64,000 bases of DNA from Anthostomella pinea (taxonomy: Eukaryota; Ascomycota; Sordariomycetes; Xylariales; Xylariaceae), in contig CAUWAG010000020.1 of NCBI GenBank assembly GCA_963556695.1, forward strand, positions 3,782,001 to 3,846,000, written 5' to 3'. Shown in pieces: positions 48,227-59,092 of this stretch; position 1 is the first letter of the stretch; the number at the start of each line of letters is the position of its first letter. The notes beneath the pieces were generated by a model. That model made no database searches and had not been told where the DNA came from. It was given only the letters and a program-made list of their open reading frames with translations. A program made the position numbers and the translations under genes.

Positions 48227-49371
48227 ATGTCTGAAGAACAAGCCCCCTCAAGACCTACCGCGGCAACTGCCACTGCGCAGCCTACGTCTACGAGGTCGTC
48301 CTCCCCGAGATCAAGAGCGCCGACGAGTGCAACTGCAGCGTGTGCTACAAGAAGGGCGTGCTATGGCAGTTCCCGAAAGCCGAGAACCTGCGCTTCTTGA
48401 AGGGCGACCCGGAGTCACTGACCGACTACACCTTTGGCCGGCGGCTCTTCAACCACAAGGTTCGTCTGCCTGCCCGATCCCCGCTGGGACTGAGGCGTAT
48501 GGGGGAAATGTGCTGACGGGATGGATGGACGACGTATTGCAGTTCTGCCCTACGTGCGGGAACCAGATCATGCTCGTCGGGCACATGCACCCGCCCAAGG
48601 AAGGCGAGGAGAAGGAGCCCGAGACCGCGGTCAATGTGCGGACGTTCCAGTACGGGCAGGGTGTCGATGTGTGGAACCTGGATACCAATCCGTGAGCAGT
48701 GCCTGAATCTAGTGAGCCTCTTGCAAGTGTAACTGAATCACCAACATGTCCGCCCCCCAAGCTTCGACGGTGGCTCCTTTCCACCAGCGTACCAGCCGGC
48801 GAAATTCACGGGCCCGGAGCCCACGGCAGAGGTCGAGGGCGGCAAGCTATACACCGGCAGCTGCCACTGCGGCGCCGTCAGAGTCGCCCTGAGATCCAAG
48901 CCCCTGGACAGGACGTTCCCCGAGAAGATCTGTGTGTGCAACTGCAGCAGCGACAGCCGCGTGCGTCTCCCGCTCCTTCTCAAACTCCCTCTCACTCACC
49001 ACCTAACCCCTTGCCTCCCCATGGCCCACGCAACTAACAACGCGCAACAGAGCGGCTGCATCTGGACGTACCCGCGAAAAGACCAACTCGCGATCCAGGG
49101 CGATGCCAACCTGACACACTACCTCTTCGGCCCCAAGACCACGGCCAAGTCGTTCTGCCGGCACTGCGGCGTGCCGGTCCACAACCAGCCGCAGCCCCTA
49201 TCCGCCGCGTTCCTGGCATCGGCGCCGGAGCAGGCGCGGCAGTTTCTGACGGGGATGCAGGCGCTGAGGCCGGTCAACCTGCGGATCATCGATGGTTTGG
49301 ACGTCAAGGAGTTGCATGTCACGCAGATTGATGGGTATGACACTCTCCAGCCGGGGTATGTCGAGTCGTAG
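48227..49371 (+). pseudogene. Tandem GFA/CENP-V-domain protein, frame break in exon 1
   Basis: The product has two glutathione-dependent formaldehyde-activating (GFA)-type zinc-binding domains. Exons are 48227-48459, 48543-48691, 48762-48960 and 49051-49371. Domain 1 shows YRGNCHC, ECNCSVCYKKG and FCPTCGNQ; domain 2 shows YTGSCHCGAV, VCNCSS, SGCIWTYP and FCRHCGVPV. These cysteines bind zinc in the family. The family includes thiol-adduct lyase-like enzymes; a substrate cannot be inferred. The ATG at 48227 (MSEEQ) is in a different frame from GNCHC and no intron can rescue it; one extra base within the C run at 48243-48247 would. The break may therefore be an assembly error or a real lesion. 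No other in-frame ATG precedes domain 1. Confidence 0.8.
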
Positions 49372-49976
49372 GTAGGTAGGTAGATACTGTAGGTACGCTT
49401 GGTAGAGAATGGGGTTTGCTGTTGTGCGGTCCAGGCCTGTGAAATCGCTGAATCTGCATGCGTGGTGTGAAAATATGTAAAATACGACTCACTACATACC
49501 AACACAAATCTTCCCATGCCAAAGTTACAGAGAAGGGACGATCGCTCTATGATGTCCAATCTATGCTTTATTGCCAGCGCTTGTGTGTGCTACTTTGAGT
49601 CATATTCGTCTAATACCCGTCGTCGCAACCGGGAACTCCATCGTCGACATCAAACACAGAGCCCCGGAACAATCTGCGGTCGTCCTTCACAGGAATATAT
49701 TCGCCTTGGCACACACGAAATTACTTCCGCTCGCTCTCCTTCCCTCGTACGAAATGCAGTACCGCAGTAAGGGTGCGTGTCCACCTGAGGGTATAGCTTG
49801 AAGCTTCATTTAAAATAGGGGTAACCGTCTCCTTCATTCGTAATAGCGCTAGGTAGGTAGGTAGCCGAGCTGCGTAGTAACAACATTCCCCGAGAAGCTG
49901 ACAAATTCCGAAGAGACTCCATGCTCTTCATATATCACAGAAAGATCCGCAACGGTATCAAAGACGCAATCACCAT
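49372..49976. other. Intergenic region between convergent genes
   Basis: Nothing is seen except GGTAGGTAGGTAG runs at about 49370-49382 and 49850-49863. Confidence 0.5.
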
Positions 49977-52900
49977 CTAAGCACCCCCAGCGAAGAGATC
50001 CAAGACATCCTGATTGCCCGCCTCAGCCGCCACATCCAAAGGCGTGCGATGGTCCACGTCTTCGCCCGTATGAACCACACCCTTGCCCATCAGGAAACGG
50101 AACCTGCCCGCCCTCCTCCCGGGCCAGCGCTCCCGGGTCTTGTCCGCCGCAACCACGTGCAGGAGTGTCTGACCCTGCTGGTTCGTCACACGCCAGTCGA
50201 CGCGCATCTCGTCGAAAAGCGCCCAGACCAGGGCCTCCGACTCGACAGCCGCGGCTGTCTCCATGCTCAGGCGCCTCTGCCAAGCCGTCGGGGATCCTCT
50301 GTCCTCCTCGGCCATAGGGACACCGACGCCGCCCTCGCGGAAGAAACTGAAGATGGGAGATTCGCCCTTTTGATTCCGCTTATTGATATCGCAAGCCGCG
50401 GTCACGAAGCGTTTGAGCAGTTCTTGACACCTCCCGCTTCCCGCCCCATCTTCGCCAATCTGCCAGACCCCGCCGAACAGTAGATGCAAAGGAGCGTCGC
50501 CCGTCGTCGTTACGGGACGACAGGCATCCGCCCCTGCCTCTAGAAGCACATCGACCTCGTCTCCAAGGTTTCCACCCTGGAGCGCGCAGAGTAGTGCCGT
50601 TCTCCCGATGTTGTCCTCCGCCTGCAGCAACTCAGGGGCTTGCAATAGCATGCGCCTCAGCGTGTCAATGGAGGTTGTCCCGTGTGTCGATAGAGGCGAC
50701 AACACATAATAATGCAAAGGACACATGCCTCGCGGATCTCGACCGCGGACGTCGGCCCCTCGGTCGAGGAGCTGGTCTATTACCGCGTAGTTTCGGCGTA
50801 AGCATGCGTATTGAAGGATGGTGAACCCCTGGCCGTCACGGGCCTCGAGGTCAACGCCCCGATGGCCGAGGAGTAGCACAAAGAACGGGTTGGAACCCGA
50901 CATGCTGGTCTCAGTGCCCATATAGGCCGTCTTATTCTGTACCATTCGGTGCATGATGGCTGTTCGCTCGTATTTGGCATTCGGATCAGCACCATGCTCC
51001 AATAAGACCGCAGATTGCTAGGCCGATAGTGCGATCGTGTTTGGCGCTCCGGAACTCACAGATGACGTAGTCTAGGGGGTACAACTCCTCGTCACCATTA
51101 GGGTCGTGCCGGGCTGGTCTCTGGGTTCTCCCATTCTCAGACATCCAGGACGGCACTTCCTTTCCCGCCTTGCGCATATTGGGGTCGGCACCGCCAGACA
51201 GCATCATCCGCAGGAGGTCCATATCCCTCGCTTTGATGGCCATCATCACGGCCGATGGGGAAATAGTCGCACCGTACCGAATCAGCAGATTATGGATGTC
51301 CATACAGCTGCCCGCCTTTGCCAGACAGGACATGCCCCGACGGTCCGTGGCGTTGGCGTTGGCACCGAACTCGAGCAGGGTCTCTATTGCCTTGCGGTTG
51401 AAGTAAGGGGCGCCAACTTCCTCCATGGCGGCGTTAAGGGGTGTTCTTCCCAACTCGTCTTCCAGCTCCAGGTTCGCACCGTGTCTGACAAGATACGGCA
51501 GTGCCAAGTGAGCCTTCCACCAGTGATGGTCGCGGGCGAGGACATGTAATGCAGTTTGCCCGGCCCCTGTCAGATTTGCCGGCATTCGCGTGGCAACGCT
51601 CACCCCCTTTTGCTCTACCAAAATGCGAATCACTTCGAGATTCGGCTGTTCCCGCTGACAACCCGTGATGAGCAGGGGGATGAGTCTCCGCCTGGAGTTG
51701 TATACTCTTGGTGTATTCTCTTCCGGCTTCTCATCGCAATCGAAACTGGATACGAGGTCTGGTGTAGCCATAAGATCAAGTGGTGAGGCAAAACCGCTAG
51801 ATACCAATTGATGGAGGATACTTGTGCTCTCGTAAGTCGGTTTAGCAAGCTTCATTTGCCCCCCGTCGTCAAAGGACCCAGGCGGAGAATGGAAATCCCT
51901 GTTCTGTATCTTGTGTTCAAAGGGGGATATAACGTTACCTGGCGGATTGGAGTTGAGAAAAATCTGTCGCCTAGCAGCACAGACTTTGGCTTTTCGCACT
52001 GCAGACTTTCCTCGAGACCTACGGCTTCTCGCGCCCGCAACAGGACATCTACAGTATAGTCAAAGCCACGCGCTGCCGCTGATAAAATGGCCTGATCAAT
52101 GAAAGTCCGGCTCGTGGATGGCGCACTGGTCATGAGTAGGTTCACGATGTCCTCCAAACATTCTGTAGGACACAATCACGGCGAACCCATCAAGGCCTGG
52201 CAAGGTGCAGGTCGCCGTGGGTCGAAGACCAAGACGCCTCCCGCGTGAGGCTCCCCATCTTCAGTGGAGCCCATTTTTTTTGGAATCGATGCCATCCTGG
52301 GGTGCTCTGTTCTTCTTCAAAATCGGCACAGCCGCTCCATGCTGATCCTGTAAAGGAGACCGAATCCAGAGTTGCACCATGGTCAAGAAGCACGGCAACA
52401 CTCTCCGCTCTGCCAGAGGCACATGCATAGTAGAGAGCTGTACGACCGAGGCTATCTGTAGCGTCGATCGTTGCGAGGAAAGCGTCAGGGCTCTTCGCGG
52501 CTCTGAGGCTATCTAGTAGGTGACCCATGATGTTAGCCTGCCTGGATCGCGCTGCGAGATGCAAAGGTGTTAACTCCTCGTGCGTGGCCCTGGACGGATC
52601 TGCACCCTTTGACAAGAGTATGGAGACCATGTCTTCCGCAAAAGTGGAAGCCAGGTGTAACCCAGTCACACCGTCATCATCAGGACAGTCGACATCTTCC
52701 TGGGCAGCTACAATGTAGTCGAAAATGGTCGGGAAATCTTCTTTCCCAGACTTGCTGGCCTTCTGCCACGCCCACTGTCGAAAACTGCAGACTACGTGCA
52801 GAGGACTCTGGCCACGTTTGTTTGGCGTTCTAGGATGGACCCCAAGAGCCGCGATCTCGTAAAAAGCGTTGGGTAATACCCTCCAGCTACAGAACCTTGG

Positions 52901-55900
52901 TATTGCAATATGCCACAGGGTATTCCCCTCCTTGTCGGTCTGTGTGGGATCGACGCCGTGATCCGCCAAATACCGCAAAGGGGCCGTATCGCCTCGGCAG
53001 TGGGGAGTAGTAGCATGTAGGAGCGTTCTGCCTGTCGAGTCGGTTGTGTCAAGGAGTGCGCCTACCTCTACCATTTTCTTGAACAAGGCAACGACATCCT
53101 CTGGACTGGAATTTTCCAGACAGTCTACGAAGCTCATCAGAGGACTGCGTCCCTTGTTCTCTCCGGCCTCCGTATCTGCCTTCGTATTGATCAAAGTCGT
53201 CAGAACATTTTCTTGGAGTCCGGCACAGGCTTTAGGTTCTATTGTGTGCAAAGGGATTTCGCCTTGGTTGTTTCTGAGGTTTACATCGGCTCCGCTGGCT
53301 ATCAATGCCTCGAGGAACGGTAGCCCGTGCTTGCCGGTGTGTTCCATTCGCACTGCGTGATGTAAAGCACTGTTGCCCTGGTCGTCTGTCAGTGTAACAT
53401 CCGCTCCAACCTTCATTAGTTGGAGAGCCTGCTCAAGCGCCCGCGCGTAGCTTTGGGTGTCGACCTTGTGAGAGTTGGCCAAGAGACTGACCAAGGGGGT
53501 TCTGCCCCCTTTCGACTTGGCGTTGATATCGTTTCTCTCCGTCAGTAACTTGAATATATTGTCATCCCTGCATTTGTGCAGAGGTATTTCTCCGAACTGA
53601 TTAGTAGCATTGGCATCTGCACCAGCATCCAAGAGGCGCCGTACAGCCGTGGCATCCTTTGCTCCATGCAGCGCAGTGTTTCCCCGTGCGTCGACTTGAT
53701 GTACTATTGTGGCCGCGATCAGTTTGCTATCACGGCTTCTTCGATAAGTTTAGGAAACTTGACATCAAGGCGGAAGGATTGCACAAGATAGAAAGATAGA
53801 GGAAACTAGCTGCTCTAATCTAGCAAGCCAAGGTCGAGGTTTAGAGCTTATAGTTAGATAGTCATGGAAACAAGGCACCAAAAAGACGAACCGTTTACCC
53901 CCACCGCAAATACCAATTCAACACACCTCTTTACATCCTCATCGCATGCTTCGAGATGCTGGCCCTGCATATAGCCGCGAGCAAGAGTGTGTAGAACATT
54001 GCGGCCCGCGTCAAGCCCCTGCGGATTCCTGGATTGGTTGTGCAGGATATTCTCGTCCGCGCCCGCCCGGAGAAGCATGTCGACCAGATCTGGGCGCACC
54101 TTCGTGCATGCAAAATACAATGCTGTACCATTGGCACGTGTTTTATCATTGACATCAAGCATAGGATGCTTGAGAATCAGTCGAACGGCATGAGAGGCTT
54201 GTGCTTCACTCTCGATAGCCCAAATCAGGGCATTGGTGATCGCCCCCGTGCTTTTCATATAGGGCAGAAATGCCGCGGTTATCGATTCATCGCCGGAGTG
54301 GAATGCGTACATGGCGGGCGTCTATTCTTTGGAATGGAGTATGCCCATTATATGTTTGTCCGGTCCATTAGGTCTGTTAGCATCAGCCCCCGCCTCCAGG
54401 AGAATGGTGACAATGTGCGGTTCTCCTTGCATGGTAATATGACGTCCTACAGCAGCATGTAGTGGCGTATACCCGTGGCTGTCGTATTCATTTACATCTG
54501 CACCGAGCTGAACTAGCAGACGAACAACGTTCTCGTGGCCTTTGCATACTGATGTGACCAAAGGTGAATAATCAATGTCGATGTCGTAGTTCGTAATGTC
54601 TGCTGTGTGCGTCTGTAGGACCTTGCCGGCAAATTCTGTAAGACCGAGCTCGATAGCAAGCCTCAGTCTCATCGCGGGTAGTCGAGGTGTCTTGCCGCTG
54701 TGTATTCCGCCTCTACGCAAGTCTGCGAACAGACTAAACTTTTCGACATCATCTGGACCTGATAGCAGTTGATTAATAGCAGCGGTTATCTCTCTTTGGT
54801 CCACCCCAAGTGCAGCAGCTTTCTTGGCATGTACGTGCCAATTCCTGGCTGCGTACCTCAGAAACGGATCGTTGGCCTCGGTCTCATCCAACTGGTAGTC
54901 ACCATGCCACCCCTTTTTGATTTTGACGCGGGTCAGGCAACCTGATGCTAGATATGATAAACAGAGCAAGGCCATCCGCTTGTGACTATTGGCCGAATTG
55001 AAGACCACGAGGGATTCGTTGTCCCCTTGTCCGCTAGTCGTACCGAGCAGATACTCGGTCAAAGAGTGATGGACGACCCGAACGGTCTCATCCGGGAGTA
55101 CTTCAATGAGAGGTCCACAAACGCGTCGGACGAGGTCCTTCGTTCTGCCTAAATCTTCTGCGCAGTGTGCCTGGGTGAGCAGGATACAGTCTGATATCTC
55201 CAATAGACAAATAGGACGCACTACATGTGTGACGAACTGCAGAACCAAAATTTGAAGGTCCTTAGGAATACCTGTGCGCCGCGTGCTCCTCTAGGAGATC
55301 TGTATACATCTGGGTGAGGGATGCTGGCATCAGCTGCAAAGCTTGCTGCATGTCCGCGGCTCTTGGTAGATCAGCGATGGCGTCCATGGCCAATTTGGCA
55401 TAAAGGAAGAGCCCATCGGCTTTCGACGAAATGCCTTGGATGATAGAGGAGAATGCGGCCTTCGGGGTTTGTGTGAGGTTGAGTCGATAACACATGTAAG
55501 CGGTCATGTCCGGCTCGATCAAATTCTTACGCAGACGAACATCAAGCACCTTGATGCCTCGCATAACCCTTTCCACCATGGCAATGGGTCGGCTCGTTAT
55601 GATGAGTTTGAGGTGTCCTTGGCCAAGCTCATCTAAGCACCGGAGGAATGGTTCCAGTCGGTTCTGGTCCATTTCATCCAACGCATCCACCACACCGTAG
55701 GCCTTCGGGATATGAGTGAGTGCCAGACGCAAAAGACGGCACAGTTCGTCAAGCGTGAGCCCTTGTACCGGCACGGTGGCTGAGTGTTGCACCTGCATTG
55801 AATTTGTGAGCTCAAGCTGCAGCGGCGAGCTGTTGATCAGTATCTGCGCCACCCAATCGAGGAAAGCCGCCTCTGGGCTGTGGTTAGTGTCGAGAGTGTG

Positions 55901-56565
55901 CCTGAAGAAGAAGTACAAGACCGGGCAATCCTCAAGCGTCAGATGTTTAATCAGACTCGCCGCAAGAACTGACTTGCCGGAGCCGGGTATGCCTGTGATG
56001 CCACAGTCAGAGGTGCACCAATCATTTGCGAGAGTTCAAGTTGTGGCCAGCAAAAGAATGCATAGAATGGTCAACGAGAAACAGTACCGCGAATCCAGAG
56101 AATGCCGTCTTGCTGACTATCATGCCACTGCCGGAAGATGGGCGCGTCTAGCACCCATCTTGCAGTCCCATTGAGATGAGAGGACATGTGCTTCATGTAC
56201 TCGCCATCCCTGTGCGCGTACTCTGTAGGTTGGAGCCAGGCTCGGATGTTTCGCAGCTGGGAGTCTGGTTGTGGCAGGATATCTGCTCTGTTGAAGTCGG
56301 CGACATCCCCACTGTCAAGCACCACAACATCATCGGCCACATTGCCGGCCGTACCCAAGAAGATGCCGGGCGGAGGCATGGTCTGCGGATGCAAATAGGT
56401 AGAAGATTCCCGCTGGCCGTTCACACGGCTCTGCCCAGGCTCTTCTTGTTTCGATTCCGATTTCGAAACGGTCTGGTGTATCGCAGCGCCAACCAGCCGA
56501 TGTAATCGGACCGTCCAACTTGGACGGAACTGACAAGGCAGCAGCGGCGCAGGCGCGGACAACAT
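49977..56565 (-). pseudogene. NACHT-ankyrin (NLR-like) receptor gene, multiple lesions
   Basis: This is the remains of a long STAND-type protein. Order on minus: an N-terminal region (56565-56088, MLSAPAPLL start uncertain); a 95-base intron; a NACHT-like NTPase with the P-loop GIPGSGKS, Walker B YGVVDALDE and sensor IITSRP (55992-55280); a winged-helix-like part (LQFVTHVVRPICLLE, VVHHSLTEYLL); then more than 20 ankyrin repeats to 49977, several perfect (DSHGYTPLHAAV, HEELTPLHLAARS). Further introns fit at 53806-53898 and 51829-51938. The reading frame is broken: frameshifts near 55270, 53723 and in a T8 run at 52274-52281, in-frame stops at 54322-54324 (TAG) and 52176-52178 (TGA), and an unresolved join at about 51018-51060. 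Such proteins are linked to fungal nonself recognition. Assembly errors could explain the indels but less easily both stops. Confidence 0.85.
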
Positions 56566-56955
56566 TAAAGGAGGTGACTGCCGCCTGCAGAGATAGTCCA
56601 GCCCCGTTAAAGCAATCCGGTGGGGTCTCCGCTGTAAGAAGACATATGTAGTTAAGCAGTCTACGACACTGGCAGTCTATGAAAGCTCTTATCACCGCAT
56701 GGCATGGCTTTGAACCTACCTACTTGGCAAGGAGGTGGTAGAATTGGGTAGAGCTTCATGTTGTTATACTTAGTGTAATTGTACAGTCCTTGCCTGAATT
56801 TATCGTCGAGCCAGATACTCACAACACCACACCCAAGCCCCTTTACCCTTAGTTGCTACATAGGTGGTCATGCAACTGTGCTGCCTGGTCAACGAACGCA
56901 GTGTAGCCGGGAACCCAGACATCGGAAAGGCCGATATCCCCTCTACAGTAAGTCC
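56566..56955. other. Upstream of NLR-like gene, possible missing N-terminal exon
   Basis: The minus strand here stays open for about 120 codons (56330-56695) in another frame and includes CAG splice-like sites near 56597. It may contain an additional 5' exon for the NLR-like gene, but no N-terminal effector domain is recognised. Confidence 0.35.
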
Positions 56956-57879
56956 TCAGTTTATCTGTTTCCTTTTCCGCGCTCCGATCATCAGGTAGCA
57001 AGGCAGCTGTTCCTCCGTAGACCACCACTTCTCGTCGCGAAGATGGCCCGCGTCGGCGCGGCCCCATTCCAGGAAGTCTACAATGTCGAAACCGGCGTCC
57101 AGGAGGCCATTCATGTACGATGCCAGGGTTCGGTGCTGCTTGACAACACCCTCCGACAGCCAGGTCCGCACGCGATCTCCCTCGTCCGAGTAGCCGTTGA
57201 TCGGCCACGCCTTGTTGCCGTCGGCGTCCCGGACGAGCTCCCCCTTTCGCGCCGCCGTGGCCATCGGGTGCTCGATCGAGAAGTAGAACCAGCCGTTCGG
57301 GTTGATGCTCTGGTGGACAGCCCGTGCGAGGGCGGGCCAGTCTGTCAGGTAGTGGATGGCCAGGGCGCTGAATGCGAAGTCGAACTCCTGGCCCGCCACC
57401 GCAAATGTGCTCGGCGGGTGGTTAAGATCGACCCTCTCGAAGCTCATGCAGTTGTTGATGATATCGGCCTCGGCGAAGCTGAGCTCGCGCGCTCGTCCCA
57501 GCATGCTCTGCGAGATGTCGATGCAGTGCATGTTGGCAGCTCCCGCAGTCTGGATGGCCCAGCGCGAGAACCATCCGTCGCCGCACCCGATGTCGAGGCC
57601 GCGGAGGTTGCTCATGGGTGGCAGGTCATCCTCCAGTTTGGACAGGTCGCGAACACCGGCTTGGCCGGCTGGGAGCGTCTTCTTCAGCCCGAGGTACTTG
57701 CTGAAGAAGCCTGGGTCGTCATAGATGTTTTGGTCGTCATGGTGCCTACGGTGAGCTGATATCAGGATGGTTGTGTAGGCTTGTGTTCCGTCGATACTAG
57801 GAGTCCAGTTGTTGCAGTGCCTTCGCTCGGCACTCGGCAGTGATGGGTAGTAATAAAGGAAGTTGAGATAGGTGTACAT
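56956..57879 (-). CDS. Class I SAM-dependent methyltransferase
   Basis: A predicted small-molecule methyltransferase of about 307 residues. Motif I is clear (LRGLDIGCGDGWFSRWA), followed by MHCIDISQSMLGRARE (binding the SAM ribose), FERVDLNHPP, and FDFAFSALAIHYLTDWPAL with the acidic post-motif. SIEHPMATAA, SYMNGLLDAGF and ECW-like DFLEWGRAD fit Methyltransf_11 and related families. The conserved part starts at QNIYDDPGFFSKYLG; the nearest in-frame ATG is at 57877-57879 (MYTYLNFLYYYP), giving a hydrophobic, atypical N-terminus. A nearer ATG (TCATGACGACC) is out of frame, so an unseen 5' intron or a frame lesion is possible. It lies head-to-tail upstream of the NLR-like gene on the same strand. 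Substrate unknown. Confidence 0.85.
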   Translation of the reverse strand: MYTYLNFLYYYPSLPSAERRHCNNWTPSIDGTQAYTTILISAHRRHHDDQNIYDDPGFFSKYLGLKKTLPAGQAGVRDLSKLEDDLPPMSNLRGLDIGCGDGWFSRWAIQTAGAANMHCIDISQSMLGRARELSFAEADIINNCMSFERVDLNHPPSTFAVAGQEFDFAFSALAIHYLTDWPALARAVHQSINPNGWFYFSIEHPMATAARKGELVRDADGNKAWPINGYSDEGDRVRTWLSEGVVKQHRTLASYMNGLLDAGFDIVDFLEWGRADAGHLRDEKWWSTEEQLPCYLMIGARKRKQIN

Positions 57880-58434
57880 AGGGATGGAGACTCCTATATA
57901 TATATGTATATACAGGTCACCAGGATTGGAAGAAGTAGCGCGGCGCCATGTGGAGGGAAGGTATGTTTCCTGCCGAATCTGGTGAATACAGGTGTCCAGG
58001 ATGGTAATGGTTAGCGGGTCCACGTGAATCTGTCAATGGTAATAGGTAGAACTTTACACGATAGGAACTTCTCATGGAAGCTGACAATAACTCAGCCATT
58101 CTGGTGTCAACCAACCAACCACCAGTCGAACTGTGACGTTGACGGAGCGTGCTAGACAGTCCGTCTGGTGGTAGATGTGTTTCAATTGTCTTATCACCTT
58201 TCTCATTGTGCTTTCATGTCGCCTTCGTATCTCATTCAGAGCAAAGCTTCAATGTGAACTCCCAACCATTTTGTGATCTTTATGCATGTCTCTCTTGGCT
58301 TATGAATCCCTAATTGACTGAAGTCACTGTGGTCGTCAAACTGCATCCGGATGAGGCCGGCAGCCTGTCGAATAGAGAGCCGTAATGGTTGCTCAAATCA
58401 ACGCCGAATTCAACGTCCAGGCCGAGACGGTCAT

Positions 58435-58752
58435 ATGTCCCACGCACGCCCTGACCCGAAGCTCCTGACTGAGGTTGCAAAAGGGTTGGCTCTTTGGTCT
58501 GTGCTAGATGACATGTCGTTCAAGGACTCCGACTTACTGGATGCTGAGCCTTCTTTGATCGACGTGTTGGAGTGGCCAACCTGATGGGTGTATCTATATG
58601 CACTGCCGCCTTTGCTGAACGACGTGAATCTTAGTGACACCGACGTGCAAGAGGCACCGTCCCGTGCAGATCCACGGATTCTGAATCCACCAGTCCTGGA
58701 ATCATCGCTTCCAGAACAACCACTTTGGGAAGGACTTAGAGGGGACTGCTAG
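58435..58752 (+). pseudogene. Possible decayed small gene, unknown
   Basis: An ATG at 58435 opens 49 codons (MSHARPDPKLLTEVAKGLAL...DLLDAEPSLIDVLEWPT), ended by TGA at 58582. The same frame continues open for 55 more codons (YALPPLLNDVNLSDTDVQEA...LWEGLRGDC) to a TAG. Both halves are acidic and Leu/Pro-rich with a similar composition, suggesting one frame cut by a stop. No family is recognised. Confidence 0.25.
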
Positions 58753-58843
58753 GTGTCAAACAGCGTGAATAGGGTTCATATGGTTGAAAACGTGGTATTC
58801 TGATGATTTCTGATGGATTGTTGTTGTGTGAAGAATCTGCAGT

Positions 58844-58942
58844 GGAGTGCTATAGCACTCCAAGATGCCCTAAAGGCCCTGTTGGTGCACTGCCACCTCC
58901 CTGAAAGCCACTGTGGCTTGCGTGCCACTCAACACTGAGTGG
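58844..58942. repeat. Cluster of short perfect palindromes
   Basis: GGAGTGCTATAGCACTCC at 58844-58861 is an 18-base perfect palindrome. CCACTCA and TGAGTGG at 58925-58942 form a second hairpin with a 4-base loop, and CCACTGTGG lies between near 58910. They may mark a small foldback element or binding sites. Confidence 0.55.
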
Positions 58943-59092
58943 ATTAGCTGCAGCTACTGCCCCGCATCCGTGTACAAGAAGCGTGTTCGCATGTGCCGCT
59001 GACTCACCCTCATGGTCATCTTGGTCGTGTATCTGAGGAACGAGACGTGCGGGCCTGAAGTCTTAGTATAGACAACAACGTTTGAATTAACC

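Larger units (their letters stand above)
57880..59092. other. Intergenic region with small palindromes
   Basis: A broken small frame (58435-58752) and a cluster of palindromes (58844-58942) are listed separately. The last 130 bases are the promoter of the GrpB-family gene. Confidence 0.5.

Noticed and set aside
57690..57745. ATG at TCATGACGACC as the methyltransferase start
   Set aside because: Out of frame with the conserved methyltransferase motifs; a Thr-rich short frame results.
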